The notes: a model not told the origin generated them from the sequence alone. A stretch of 64,000 nucleotides of DNA from Chrysomallon squamiferum (GCA_012295275.1 CM022672.1:18719894-18783893); one strand, 5' to 3'. Shown: positions 12,040 through 25,865, counted from the stretch's first letter. A program made the numbers and translations.

Positions 12040-13553
12040 AACGAAAGAGACACAGAAATATGCTGGAAGGGAGACCAATGGCAGAGGGCGACAGATAAAC
12101 AGGTATGGAAATAGTGAATGTTTATAATTTATTTATTTATTTATTTTGTCATTAAAGTTCCAAAGCATTACCTAAGTACATCTGTTAACATATGAGAAAT
12201 TAAGAAGAAAAAAAAACTTCACAAAAGACATAATTTCAAAAACCAACTAACTGCAAAACCATTGACGTGGTTCGTTTAATTCAGCATTTGTAAAAAAAAA
12301 AAAAAAAAAAAACAAGCCCAGATTTGTTTCTGGAGACTGATGATGTAATCCGTTAACCAAACCAGACTAAAAGAAGACAGTCGGAGTCGTCTACAGACTG
12401 ATCTATACGTGTGGCTTCCTCTCGAATTACCGCTGCGTTCTTTAATCATCTTGTTCATTGTCCCAGAAACAAACGAAATTGTCTTAGCCTAGCCATTGTA
12501 ATTTCATTCCGGGAGTGTCATTCAGCAAATGGAAGACGTTTTCAGAATGGAGATCGCTGATTTCATTAAAACAACCGCTGATTTCGTTATACGAGATTCA
12601 ATTTGTCCACCGCTCGCTGGAGTCCTGACTTAGACCTTATGGTGAAAAATGACATCCACGTTATTATCTTGATTCGGCATCAGTGAGCAGCATTACATAA
12701 CAACACAATGCTGTCTGTTTTTCGAGGAACACCGTCTCAGACATACTGGCTTGCTTCACTCAGTGACCGTGTTTTGGGGGGAAGTGGGTGCTTAACAACA
12801 GAGATTCTCTGATTAGCATGTTGACTGTTTTATTCGTTCAGCGTCAAGAAGGAAATCGCTCGTTATTTGGTTGTTTATGCCTGAAATTAGGAGTTTTTAA
12901 AATTACGAAATACGAGACAAACGCAATTTGTTTTAAAATAACGTGTTTTAATCAATTTTGCTGCGAGAGACAGCGTTCTGGATAATAAAATTACTATTTA
13001 AATATATTTATTATACGTTTTATAAAAGCTTATGCAAATCGTGTCCAATATGCTCCGGTATTGATATATATATTCATTTGTGTTTTGAAAGTGAATAAAT
13101 GCCTGGGTTTGCTTTATTAAGATAAATCTGTTTTATAATGTTAGCTGAAAATATCAGTTTGAAATGATAAAGCTTAAAATATTTTAATTTTGTAAAGTAA
13201 ATCTACAATGATTTTTTTCAAGTACTGGGAGAATCGCTAAGTAAAATCAAGTATATCATGACATAAATATGTCAAACAGTGACAAACACTACATAAAATA
13301 TCTTGATATGGACATAACGGTTCCAGACGTCTGATGAAATCAGTTTCAACATTTGACAAAACCACCACAGCGGCAGAGGATCAGAAAGTTTACTTCAGTT
13401 ACAGTTTTATATTAAACATAATGTAGCAGATAACAGTGACAGTTTGATGGATAACTCACTAATAAATAAAGAGAAAAATATCATCCAGTGCATGATTGGA
13501 TGATTCAATAAAATTAAAAGGAAAACAGATACTAATTAATTATTGATGTTTCC
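12038..13553. other. Gene-free DNA
   Basis: A21 at 12292-12312. The short frames at 12276-12458 and 12788-12985 show no domain. Confidence 0.55.
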
Positions 13554-13566
13554 TTTTTTTTTTTTT

Positions 13567-13650
<84 letters not shown>

Positions 13651-13785
13651 TGTATTATTATTATTTGTATTATTATTATTTTTTCTTCTAATTTATATAT
13701 ATATATATTTATTATTTATTTTTATTATTATTATTATAATTATTTTTATTGTTGTTGTTGTTGTTGTTGCTGCTGTTGCTGTTGA
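13554..13785 (+). repeat. T25, (ATT)n, degenerate ATT, (GTT)n compound array
   Basis: T25 at 13554-13578, about 30 ATT units with TGT interruptions, a TA-rich spacer, then GTT/GCT units at 13750-13784. Confidence 0.92.
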
Positions 13786-16115
13786 AAAAAACACAATGGG
13801 AAAGAAATATATTCATTATTACTGAAACTTAGAAAGCCGATTTATATTTTTTAAACTGAAAACAGAATCTGCACTCATTTGAACTGAAGACATTATCATT
13901 TAAAAAAAACACACCAAAAAGCTAATGAAGACTAATATTCCTCGTATTATCACAAATGCGCCATGTTTTATTATTCACTTACGACGTTCAGATACATTAT
14001 TTATTGAGGACATGATTGCAGATGAGTCGAGCCTGCAATAACCTTACCATCTCCACTGCTGAAGATGGACCAGCGCTCACTTCACATGGCCAGACTTTAC
14101 ACGTTTTAATTTCCGTCGTTTATCCAACGAACTACACATACATCTCTAATACATCACCGTTTTATGAACAGAGACTTTCAGTCGATGAACGAAGTTAATA
14201 CAGATTTCCACGGTGAGCGTACGTTTCATAATCACAAAAGCAAAGTTTTGCGAGCTGTATTATTGTCCATATCTTTCAGTCGGCTTGCGAAGGGAACTAT
14301 AAAAGAGACGCATAAGAAATTTATGGACAAAACCTTTCTAGACTTTACCGTGCGTCTGGTCGTGTCGGCCACAAACAGAAACGTTGATGAGATTACAACT
14401 GCCAGAGTTTTATTGGCTAACCGTGGCTTGCTGAAGGAAAACGTGTCGTTCGTAGAGTAAAAGAGCCCAATTCTCTGAGTGAAAATTTGTCAGTTTAGAA
14501 AGACGTTGATGCAGACAGAGATGATGATAACTTACTTCCGTCCTTGTAATCTAAATTGCGGTTTTTTGCTCGAGCCCAAATTTAGAGTCACGTTTAACCC
14601 GTAACATATAGTAACTGGTTTTGACTGGGTGATTTTACAGTCAGAGGCTGTATCTTAGAAAATATTGCTTGTAATGAAAGTAATAAATAAGTTAAACCAG
14701 ATGTGTACATTTTTATTTCATTGCCAGCGGTAAAAGTAAATTAAAAAATCGCCTAATGGTGTAAAAATTGGAAAATTAAGATCATAAATCGAAAAAAATA
14801 AACAAATAACTCAAGAAAAGAACTGACTTACGGTGTAATATCAATGAGATAGAAAATAAAATGTTAATCTAGTATTGGCACGCTTTCTGTGAAAGAATTC
14901 GTTACAATTTACTGATACGATCAAAATGAAATAGATTCTTTTATCTCAAATTTTTTATTTACCACACTCTCTCAATCTTAATAATTACATTCTTTTCTTT
15001 TTATAGTCATAATTAACTGACACTATTAGCAACTAAAGTACGTTTGAAGTAATATAAATTTAATATTTTAGAAGGAATTGATTCATTTGGCCTCTTCTAA
15101 CGATGTTGTAGTTTTGTTTTAGAAAGCTGATGCTAACATCCAAGGCAATGGCTATTATCGTTTTTTCATTTTTTTTATTAAGACGTCAGTTTCGCTTAAA
15201 AGGATATCAAAGTCAAAATATTAACAGAAAGTGTAAAATTCATGTTAACAAAGAAAACAAAGAAAGCAAAGAATACTATTGTTTCAGATTCAGATGACTC
15301 TCTAAACTGATATGAATACTTTTCTTCTTCTTCGAAGTCCATTACATTGTAACTGACGTGAAAAAGAAGATTAACAAAACAGGCTTTTTGTTCTAATCTG
15401 AAGTATCTCAGAAAATAAATGTCTAGGAAATAATCGAGTCTAGATATCCTTTCAAGCAGTAATATAACGATACATACAGATAATGAAACAACAATAAGCG
15501 TGCATTGTTTCCTTGCGATTCGAAAACGATGTACAGAAGATGATACTGCATCGATTTGTGTTAAAAATGAAAACCGATTATGAATGCACGGTGCATGTGT
15601 CTTCTTGGCTATCCTGCTTGACAGTTGTTGACCCGAAATACAAGCAGAAATTACATTTCAGTCTTAATCCATTTGGAACAGAACCCTTTGATGCGTTTTA
15701 CGATGAGCGCATTAACTTAGTTTACAATAAAAAATAAATAAATTACTACCAAAGACTTCTTCTGTACGTCTGGATATATAGATTTATAGTGTGTACTGCA
15801 TTGCTTAATGTTGTTGAACCATTGGGTGTTTTAAGCAACTTCTTGTGACAGTATATTTGAATAGAAGTATGCGTAATTATTTGAATATTCCGTTATTTAA
15901 TAATAATGATATGCAGTAACTCTGAGTTGATCTAAAAGCGTAAGAATATAGTAAATGGTTTGTAGATGTGCTAAAATAAATACCTGTATATATATATATT
16001 TTTAAAATTAAATTTGTATGTCATAATTCCTTTAAAAAACAACTTTTTGTTAGTTAGAAGAAAAAAAAAGAAGAGATAAGTGTAACGGTTTAATGAAATA
16101 GTTTTGTGTGTTTCA
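13786..16115. other. Gene-free DNA, the longest non-repetitive stretch in the 3' flank
   Basis: I read it for exons. The best open frames are at 14164-14460 (98 codons, ATG start) and 15513-15737 (74 codons). Both have mixed composition, but neither shows a domain, signal peptide or strong start context. I cannot support a gene here. Confidence 0.5.
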
Positions 16116-16388
16116 AGATAAATATATATATATATATATATCATCGTTGTCATTTTCATCATCATCATCATCGATAATAATGTTATTACTTTATCAAAAC
16201 CATCGACATTATTATCATTATTATTATTATTATTATTAAGAATTCTTGAACCTGTATATATGTATATAATACATACATATATATATATATATATATATGT
16301 ATATGTGTCTATATATATATATACATATACACACATATATATACATACATACATATATATATATACATACATATATATATATATATAC

Positions 16389-16437
<49 letters not shown>

Positions 16438-16465
16438 CACACACACACATATATATATGTATATA
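16116..16465 (+). repeat. TA, ATC/ATT, TACA and CA compound arrays
   Basis: (TA) at 16118-16141, (ATC)/(ATT) at 16142-16240, then interleaved TATA, CATA and (CA)n to 16460. Several overlapping frames are repeat translations. Confidence 0.9.
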
Positions 16466-17382
16466 TATCGTGAGCTACAGAGGTGAATATATAAGTGAAA
16501 AAGAGCAGAGCAGTCCATTATAAACGTTGTCTTAAGTGATTCTTTAAATAAAATATCTTGTGTTAATTCCTTCATATATACACATACATTCACACAAAAC
16601 ACGCACCTACACACAAATACACACCTCATTCTCACATTTAGTCAGCACTGTAATACAAAGCTCACATGTCATTAATCTTTTTTATAATTCAGTTAATTTA
16701 TAACTTGTTTTTCTTTCTTAATATTTAGTTGTTTTTTTTTTTTTTTTTTTTACTTTATCACTGGTCATTATGTCATTAAACTCCCTCTTTATGGACTCTA
16801 AATATAGATTTAATCTCTTTTGTTTCTGAACGTGTCAGTTAACGATGCACCACGTATTTGTTCTATATGTGCCAGCAATTTTAATGGGAAATATTTTTGT
16901 CTGACCTGATATTAAAAACATTTTGTCTTTCACAAATAATTAAAACAACCATTTTTTTTTTTTTTTTTTTTTTCAGAATGTGTTTTTACGAGTTTAATTA
17001 AATAACCTCCTACACTTTTAGAACCAAATTTAGAAATGCTGACGTGGATTGGACATTTTTTGTTGCTGTTTTGTTTTTTAATTAGAACTTGAGGTATACA
17101 TCCAAGAATAAATATGATTTATTTTCACTTGTATGTTCCTTAATAAAACTTATATGGCCTTGAATTAGAAATGGCTTTTAGAATTAATTACGTTAAAGAA
17201 TACACTTTCCTTCTTTTTTTTTTCTTTTTTTTTTTTTCCTACTTTCTTTCTTTCTTAATTTCTTTCTAACTTTCTTCTTCTACTTCTTCTTCTTCTTCTT
17301 TTTACAACTACTACTACTCTTTCTACTAGTAGTATTTATTACTTATTTTTATTTATCTTTAAATATTAAACAAAAGTTTCGT
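16466..17382. other. Gene-free AT-rich DNA with T and CTT tracts
   Basis: T runs at 16731-16752 and 16953-16973, and CTT/TTTC repeats at 17213-17300. Confidence 0.55.
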
Positions 17383-17697
17383 GCATTAACAACTTTATTC
17401 ATTCCTTCCTTTAAGAACTAAACCACATTCTGCCTATATTAAATTTAAAAGCCGAAACCCAAATAATTTTATAGAGTATCATTCGAAAAGCTTAAATCAA
17501 AAGCTTCTACCAAATAATTTTAATAGAGTATGGATTTGAGCATTAACAAATTAATTAATTCATTCCTTTGAAAACTAAACCACATTCTGCCTATATTAAA
17601 TTTAAAACCCTAAAACCCAAAACAGTTTTATAGAGTATCATTCGAAAAGCTTAAACCAAAAGCTTCTACCAAACTAATTTTACAGAGCATGGATTTG
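17383..17697 (+). repeat. 157-bp tandem duplication
   Basis: GCATTAAC starts each copy (17383 and 17540). Shared blocks include AACTAAACCACATTCTGCC and AGAGTATCATTCGAAAAGC. The copies differ by scattered changes, so the duplication is not recent. Confidence 0.85.
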
Positions 17698-18025
17698 TTA
17701 AAACGCACACAAAGGATCCACATTAACCTTTCTTGACCGCGTGACGTTCTGAAACGTCGTCTCCGACTTGAACTGAGACGTCAGCACCAGTTGTCTCGCG
17801 CACGTGTCTACTGGAGCACGCACACCCGTCAACTTGTACCGCACGCACATAACGTCCAGTTCTGCTGGACGCGTAACTCGAGGATGAAACAAAAGAACGA
17901 AGACTGCAAGTCATCCCAGGACTCACGTGACAAGCTGTCAACACGGAGAACACGACCTCCAGATCTTCCAGACCTACGAAGGTCCCACTCCTGTTCGAGA
18001 CGAAGCAAAGAAGCTTTTATTAAAC
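17698..18025. promoter_or_regulatory. CpG-rich non-coding patch with E-box and CRE-like motifs
   Basis: The base composition shifts abruptly from AT-rich to balanced with many CpGs. CACGTG occurs twice (near 17801 and 17926), GTGACGTT near 17742 and GAGACGTCAG near 17776. Overlapping frames on both strands are open but their products look random. It could be a regulatory element, a decayed insertion or an unrecognised exon. Confidence 0.3.
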
Positions 18026-18359
18026 AAAAAAAAAAAAAAAAAAAAAAAGATATCGGCATGAGACTTTCACATCTGTCTAATTGGATCAATTGGAGCCTGT
18101 GTTACCCACGTAAGCCGTGTTAGAAACGGACGACGGACGACGTTGTCTTGCAATCAGTGCCCCACGCAAAATGTTCTGACGTGATTGAGACTCGTACACG
18201 GTATTGATCAGCGACGCCAATAAGGCATCGCAAATCACTGGCATTTCTACTTCCCCGCGTACGAAAGTGTCATTAACTTATATACCAAAAATGTAGTGAA
18301 AACATGTCAAGTGCTATGAGCTATGACATTTAAATTTTTTTGAAATGCACAGTATGTGT
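18026..18359. other. Poly(A) and gene-free DNA
   Basis: A23 at 18026-18048, then mixed sequence with several CpGs and no recognised feature. Confidence 0.55.
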
Positions 18360-18552
18360 TATGTATGTTTGTGTGTGTATGTATGTATGTATGTATGTAT
18401 GCATGTATGTATGTATGTATGTATATGTATTTATATATGTATGTATGTATGTACGTACGTACGTATGAATGTATTTATGCATGTGTGTAGTATGTGTATA
18501 TATGTATATATGTATGTATGTATGTATACATTCATATATAATATACATACAT
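18360..18552 (+). repeat. (TATG)n microsatellite
   Basis: GTAT/TATG tetranucleotides with CGTA, GCAT and TATA variants. Confidence 0.93.
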
Positions 18553-19817
18553 AAACATGTAATTAACTCTTAGCAAAGATGTCCAAACCCTTTTGATCTC
18601 AGTGAAAAATAAATAAATAATTAGATTTTCAAAGAAAGAGGTAAAAAAAAAAGAAAGAAAAGAAAAAAAAAAAAAAAAACCTTCCAGAAATTCAGAAAAA
18701 AAAAATCTCGACGTGATTTATTTGAATCCTATCTACAGTAATGTAATTTCCTGCTATAATCAAATTATTTCTTTCATTGACTTTCGTTAATTCTAAAATA
18801 CACACGGAGAAAAACCACTTTCACAGCAATGACCGTGAGCGGCACGTTAAGAGATTTCTAAAAGACTATAATGTATGTACGTCTGCATGTCTGTCTGTGT
18901 TTTATGTTAGAAAATAAAATAAACAGAAAGACAGAGAGCTTTAGCACAAGAAACAGAAAAGTAGACTTTAACCAAATAAATTAAGGGTTATGTTTTCTTA
19001 CACTATATAATGTAATTTAAAAATATATATATATATATATATATAAATATGCATTTCAACACACGCAAAAGGTTATTAAACAAATGTAATGGTGAAGATT
19101 TTCGTTTTTTATCATACAGTGAAACTTTCGATTGTATGTTTTATATAGACTGTAAACATTTACAAAAATTTCATACCAAAAAAGATTTATATATACATAT
19201 TTATAACAAATATGGGATTTCATAATGCTTAAAATGGCATTTTAAAGGTTGAATAAAGCCAAAAAAGATACAGATATCAAGAAGAAATATTTTGAATATT
19301 ATTCCATGCGAAGGATTACTAAGACATAAAGAAAAAATAATTAAATGTCTGTTTATTAATCATTTTGACATCTGTGTTTTGAACGTATTACATTTCGACG
19401 ACATTATTACTAAAAATAGAAAACTAACGTATTTTGTTTTTAAAATGTCAGTGTTCAAGATTCATTTGATTACATTACTGAAAATGTTTCTAAGCTGAAT
19501 TAACCCAGTTTCTTTTTTTCTTTGTTTTATATTATTACTATTATTATTACTATTATTATTTAAACTAATAACTAAAACTAAAATAATCTCTGTTTACCCA
19601 CGAGGTCTCTATATTGACGAAGTGAAGAAAATGTCATTTCTTTCCCGAGAGATGGATACGTTTGTTTACTAGGAGATCTGATTGCTTCTGTTTCTTTTGA
19701 GATTTCAGGTGACAGAGGTCGATCGACATTAAAACTTTATTACAGTGATGATAAACAGGCGGCGACATACACGTCAGAACACTCCGGAAAGAAAATCCTT
19801 TGTAACACAGCGTAAAA
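18553..19817. other. Gene-free AT-rich DNA
   Basis: A runs at 18642-18680 and (TA) at 19023-19045. The 68-codon frame at 19292-19498 has no domain. Confidence 0.55.
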
Positions 19818-20560
19818 CCTAATAATAATAATGAAAACAGCAACAATAATAATAGTAGTAGTAATAGCTGTTGTAGTTGTACTGGTGGTGGTGGTAGTAG
19901 TAGTAGATGTAATTGTTTTGGTAGTAGTAGTAATGGTGGTAGTAGTAGTAGTAGCAGTAGTGGTTGTACTGGTGGTAGTAGTAGTAGATGTAATTGTTGT
20001 GGTAGTAGTAGTAATGGTGGTAGTAGTAGTAGTAGCAGTAGTGGTTGTACTGGTGGTGGTGGTGATAGTAGTAGTAGTTGCAATTGTTGTGGTAGTAGTA
20101 GTAATGGTGGTAGTAGTAGTAGCAGCAGTAGTGGTTGTACTGGTGGTGGTGGTGGTAGTAGTAGTAGTTGCAATTGTTGTGGTAGTAGTAGTAATGGTGG
20201 TAGTAGTAGTAGCAGCAGTAGTGGTTGTACTGGTGGTGGTGGTGATAGTAGTGGTTCTGTGGTAGTAGTGGTGTATGTAGTAGTAGTGGTGGTGGTGGTG
20301 ATAGTAGTAGTAGTTGCAATTGTTGTGGTAGTAGTTATGGTGGTAGTAGTAAGTAAGTAATAATAAAGTAGTAGTGCAATGGTTGTGGTAGTAGTAGTAA
20401 TGGTGGTAGTAGTAGTAGCAGCAGTAGTGGTTGTACTGGTGGTGGTGGTAGTAGTAGTAGTAGTTATAGTAACAATAATAATAATGATGTTGGTAGTAGT
20501 AGTAGCAGTAGTAGTAGTAGTGGCAGTAGTAGTATTATTAATAACAACAATAAAAATAAC
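19818..20560 (+). repeat. Trinucleotide array with an 81-90 bp higher-order unit
   Basis: GTA, GTG, GCA and TGT triplets form a longer unit. GTACTGGTGGT recurs with ACTGG at 19881, 19968, 20049, 20139, 20229 and 20435, spaced 87, 81, 90, 90 and 206 bp. GCAATTGTTGTGG marks the middle of several units. All spacings except the last are multiples of three, so several frames stay open over hundreds of bases without being coding. Confidence 0.9.
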
Positions 20561-21147
20561 AATAATCACAACATCAACAACAGCAATAAAGTTGATAAAA
20601 TGTAACAACACTGATTCATATTACATCTTCAGCAAGTTCACCCTGTAGGTAGGACACATCTTCTGACAATACGACGCCTATTTCTGAACTAATCCACTCG
20701 ACTTGAGAAAGTGTGTTATCACCAGTTTGTTGTGCGACTGAAAACTTTCAGTCAGAGAGTGTATTGACAAAACTCGTAAAAGTGGCAGCCACAAGTGGCA
20801 CATTATTTCTCCACAAGAACTTCACGATTCAAGTGCTCGGCTACCTGATAAATAACTAAAAGACCGCGTGGTCAAGCTTACTTGTCCAACTTGACACGAT
20901 AAGTTTTCATTAACGGTTTTTTCTAGTTTCGTCTTCCTCTGTTTTGTTTTAAAGTGTCCGCAAGGTCTTGCGAATCTGCACGTAGTCTTCGTGCGACAGT
21001 AAGGCGTAGATAGATGATAGATAACCTAGTTAGTTTCTTTACTCAGAAAAGTTGCGTGGTTTGTTAATGCAGTTAATCCTGCGACAGATTTACGTATTAT
21101 TGTTTTTATGGTTGAATCATCGCCAGAATTATTTTTATCATTACAAA
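20561..21147. other. Gene-free DNA
   Basis: No repeats or exons recognised. Confidence 0.55.
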
Positions 21148-21200
21148 CCATTCTGCTTCTTCTTCTGCTTCTTCCTCCTCTTATTCTTCTTCTTTTTCTA

Positions 21201-21233
<33 letters not shown>

Positions 21234-21292
21234 GTTGTTGTTGCTGCTGCTGCTGCTGTCGTTGTTGTTGTTGTTGTCGTCGTCTTTGTTTT
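21148..21292 (+). repeat. Compound CTT-ATT-GTT-GCT-GTT-GTC array
   Basis: Successive trinucleotide blocks, with ATT turning into GTT near 21233. Confidence 0.9.
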
Positions 21293-22126
21293 AGCAGTTT
21301 GATATTTAAACTTGTGGTATGTTACTTAGTATTCACATTAAATTTGAAATGTGGTGAATGTTTATCAAAGACTTGTCGAAGGGACCGATACTCCAAGAGA
21401 ATACTGAATAGCTATTTTCAGTTAAAACCTGTCAACCTTCACAGGTTTATCAAAATCCGTCATACATGTTTTTCTCTTTACACGAACGGCAAATTAAAAC
21501 TCCCTTGTCGCCACTCGAAATAAAAACGTCTGATTAAAGTGGATAGAAAGTGTCCTCTGTCACTATTTATATGGTCATTAACCATTTGCAATAAACCGTG
21601 TGACGTAAAGTTAGATTAAACATGAGATAAATGACTAGCTTAATATCGTTAAAGTACTGAGAATACAAAAAAAATATATAAAAACAAACGTACCAAAGCA
21701 GAGAAGAAGAATTATTTTATCTCTTTCAGACATTTACATTTTAACAGTACATGGGAGAGACCGTCATACTTGAATTTTAAAGAATTGTAACTAAACGACA
21801 TTATTATTGCATGCATTCCCGTCGAAGATCCAAGCTTCAATCTTTAATGGATATATCACCTGACGATCGCACAGAAGGATGAAGGCAAAGGGTTAAATTC
21901 TTTACTGAGACGAAATTAAATGGTATCGGTAAAGTACACGCGGCCAGAAGGGTAGAAAGGAGACCAACTATTTTTTATTTATTGCCGTCATGATTTGAGG
22001 ACAGATTTTATTTTCAGCGTACAAGTAGCTGTAGGAAGAGCGACTGTTAACTGAAAGAGCAGGAAAACGTATAAATTTGAGGATTTCAAATACAAGTTAT
22101 TCTTAAATATGTAGAGAAAATAAATT

Positions 22127-22130
<4 letters not shown>
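21293..22130. other. Gene-free DNA
   Basis: The 74-codon frame at 21299-21523 shows no known domain. Confidence 0.55.

Positions 22131-22203
<73 letters not shown>
22131..22203 (+). repeat. (GA)n, about 36 units
   Basis: Perfect dinucleotide run. Confidence 0.96.
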
Positions 22204-22208
<5 letters not shown>

Positions 22209-22418
22209 AAACCGTAGTCATAGAGAAGGGAGGTAATTAAAGATATAAAGACAAGGGAGATAATGATCAACCATACACCCATGGAAGGGAGATAATGATG
22301 AACTGTATACGGAGGCAGGGAGAAAAGAAAAAAAAGTTTATAGTGGTAGAAGGCGGCTTAATGAATTCCCAAGTTTTTAAATTTATTTATCCAGTTAGTT
22401 TTGAAAATATATTTAGTT

Positions 22419-22513
<95 letters not shown>

Positions 22514-22518
22514 ATTAG
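22419..22518 (+). repeat. (ATT)n-(GTT)n compound microsatellite
   Basis: About 17 ATT units followed directly by about 14 GTT units. Confidence 0.95.
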
Positions 22519-22684
22519 TGTTGCAGCTATTGTTGTTATTGTTTTGAAATAGTATGCTCAATATGTTTTCAAATAATATGGTTTACTTCCAGTCCAAGTC
22601 TTTTGAATTCGACTTACCATGTAGACATCAAAATTGTGAATTTAGGATTAGGAATTAATTATTTTTCGGTTACTCCCATTAAGT

Positions 22685-22998
<314 letters not shown>

Positions 22999-24060
22999 AG
23001 TATCAGTCAATCAACAAGTGAATCAATAGATAAAATGCAATTAAGCTGATGCTTCAGTTACGATGCACCTTCCTTAGCATTTGACCGCCTGAAGCTCTAA
23101 TCATTACTGAAAACAGTTCGCTTAGCTTTATCGATTCCGCAATCAAGGCATGCACATTAAAGAAACCCTTCATCTGACTGTTACGTGTTTCCGTCGTTAA
23201 GTTACCTACCCGACCTTCAAACACTTCACACAGCTGGCGTTAAAGCCATCGCGTGTTGCGATAGGCCGTAAAACATTTAAACACTTTAGGCCGGATGTTT
23301 CCACTCAGTGAACTTTAAAACTCCAGTCTAAATTCTAAACACTTCGTGGAACAGGATCATTGCTTCTGAAAAAAAAAAAAAAAGAATCTTCTCCGTGATT
23401 CCCTTATATATATAACGACAATTGCACTTACTAAGGTTATTTTTTCAAATATTGACGTAATGATGGCTTTGTCAGGTAATCATCGATAAATATCGCTAAA
23501 CAGTGTTTAATAACAGAGGCGTGTAAATTAGCACGTAAATGATACAGGGCTCGAGTTTACGTTCGTTTCAAAACGCTGTATGGAAATTAAACAAGCGCAA
23601 TTAATTCGATTTCCTGCCGGTTACACTTTGGCGGGTTTTCTGATAGAGCTGGTCATGGTATTGGGTCTTCACAGAAACGTGATTCTCGAAGATCTGGCTT
23701 GTCCATTAGTCTGTTCGATATAATCAACGGTTCACAGAGTCGAGCGAAACTCGGCAACCTTCATGACAGGACGTTCGTGTTTTGACGATTTTACGCGTAT
23801 CTCTGATATTTATTTATTTATTTGTAACTTTTTTTTTTTTCTTTCTTTTTTTTTTCTACTTGCTTGTTTGTTTTAAATTTATTTTTCATTTGCTTCTGGA
23901 GTTTTTAGTTTGTTTCCTATTCGTTATTTTTTTTATTTATTTTTTTTTGATTCAAATAAATGGTATAATTAAAAGAAAGTGATTATAATACGACATGGCG
24001 GTCACTAATTCAAATGATTACAGACACCCCAGTGCTAAAGTAACGTTAACATTTAATAAA
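22999..24060. other. Gene-free DNA
   Basis: Mixed composition with T-rich sequence at 23829-23950. No exon recognised. Confidence 0.55.
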
Positions 24061-24137
24061 TTTATTATTATCATTATTATTATTATTATTATTATCATCA
24101 TCATCATTATTATAATTATTATATCATCATCATCATC

Positions 24138-24215
<78 letters not shown>

Positions 24216-24217
24216 TT
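24061..24217 (+). repeat. (ATT)/(ATC)n microsatellite
   Basis: ATT blocks separated by ATC blocks, ending in about 22 perfect ATT units. Confidence 0.95.
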
Positions 24218-25165
24218 AAATTGTTACTTAATCTTCTATATCATTAGTTTATCTCTGTTTCTTTTGTATGGGTATTTTCTCGTTTGGGTGAGTAGATCAG
24301 TCTTTCGGCGTGTATTTACGAGTCTCTGACCATACGAATTTCTGTTTTACGAGAATTCAAACACGGGATTACTCCTTTCTTATCGACAAACGATCCGAGA
24401 AGGGAGACACATTTTTAGATGTGTTTTTGCAACAAACCAAAGTGATTAAACGGCATCAGTGTAAGGAGGTTAACGGTGATCAATATTCTGGGAACCCGAC
24501 ACGCCACACTCTACAAGAGGATGTAAGACCATCGCCAAATGACAAAATCCTGATGATTGGAAAGATGTTTTCTGCTAAACAACGAGTTTGTTTGTCGCAT
24601 GATGGTTTCTCAGAAGACCTGAACAGAGTATTGTGTTAGGTGAAGAAAAGAAAAACGAAAACTTGTTTTACTTGTTTTGGAACTTCTGATAATAAATGTT
24701 TTAAAAATCGTATACAGTCTGTCGTTTGTGTTCTTAATGTGTTTTTGAGTTTTCTAAAAATAGTTACTTTAATTGATTTTTTTTTTTTTCTTCGTCTTAT
24801 TTTTATTTTATTTTATAATAACTGAAAGGTTTTGTTTTGGAAGATGATGAAAAAAAAGAAATGAGAAATAAATGAAGAAATAATGAATGAACGAAAATAA
24901 GAATCGATTAATTAAAGGGTTGAATAATTAATGAAAACTTACGAATATCTTTTTATGTAAATTCTGTTTGTTTCATTCATACGTTTCAGAAGGATTGCAA
25001 AAACAATGATCTGAGAAAGAAAAATTTCAGAGGAATATTTGGATACAATATTCTACAACCTTCGCCCAACAATGGAACTCTATGAATACGATGATGACGA
25101 TTGTGATGATGATGATGATGCGATGATGATAAATGATGATGTTGATCACGTGTAGCAAGAGCAGC
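24218..25165. other. Gene-free DNA
   Basis: A 109-codon frame at 24310-24639 is the best non-repetitive frame, but it starts at GTG and shows no domain. GAT repeats lie at 25090-25140. Confidence 0.5.
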
Positions 25166-25167
25166 TG

Positions 25168-25170
25168 TAA

Positions 25171-25223
<53 letters not shown>
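25168..25223 (+). repeat. A run and (TA)n, about 22 units
   Basis: A11 then perfect TA dinucleotides. Confidence 0.92.
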
Positions 25224-25227
<4 letters not shown>

Positions 25228-25321
25228 TAGAGAAATATTCAGAAAGAAAAAAACTAAAACTAAAACGCGAAATATAGGTATATATCAATTTTGTACAATT
25301 TACATATTAATTATTAATTTT

Positions 25322-25379
25322 ATTTTTATTATTATTACTACTACTACTACTACAGTTACAATTATTATTATTATTATTA

Positions 25380-25435
<56 letters not shown>
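25322..25435 (+). repeat. (ATT)/(ACT)n microsatellite
   Basis: ATT, ACT and ATT blocks ending near 25434. Confidence 0.93.
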
Positions 25436-25436
<1 letters not shown>

Positions 25437-25714
25437 CTTTTCTTTACGAAATTGCAAATGCCACATAGTTGGGTGTTTTGAGTACGTCTTTGATTACAAT
25501 GACAGGTTATAGCGGAGACGGATATCAAAAGAAATGAAATAAGTGTGATGAGCTGTCGGCAACTTGAACCTTAACGAGTGCATAACATGGAATTAAACAA
25601 AAACTGCTTATTTCAGAAAGAAAAACAGAAAACGAAAAAAGAGTAAAGAAATTAGAGAACGAAAGATAAATCACGAACAAAACTTCAGGTATTATGAAAA
25701 TGGTGACGTTGGGT

Positions 25715-25865
25715 TGCAGGATTTGCAGAGATCTAACTGAAACTCGGTGGTTAGACCGTCGAACACGAGGAATAACAGATCACACGATCGATTCTCGGTA
25801 GTACGTGTTTTAGGTGTTTTGCCTCTCCAGTCGGTATCCAACGAATGATTTATTAAACAAAAACA
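25715..25865 (+). repeat. tRNA-derived SINE-like element with A-rich/AAT tail
   Basis: ACTCGGTGGTTAGACCGTCG (25742-25761) resembles a tRNA D-arm and A box. ACGATCGATTCTC (25783-25795) contains a near B box (CGATCGATTCT matches 8 of 11 positions). The element runs about 65 bp past the B box and ends in AAACAAAAAC, then a long AAT array, the arrangement of a retroposed SINE whose tail seeded a microsatellite. It shows no clear similarity in its body to the element at 3.7 kb. Confidence 0.5.

Noticed and set aside
14164-14460. 98-codon plus-strand frame with ATG
   Set aside because: Composition is plausible, but no motif, homology or regulatory context supports it. It is within the range of chance in 64 kb.
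19634-20611. Minus-strand open frame of 325 codons, rich in Thr and Leu
   Set aside because: It is a translation of the trinucleotide higher-order array; the same region is open in other frames and on the other strand.
24310-24639. 109-codon plus-strand frame of mixed composition
   Set aside because: It starts at GTG, has no recognisable domain, and splice sites or transcript support cannot be shown.
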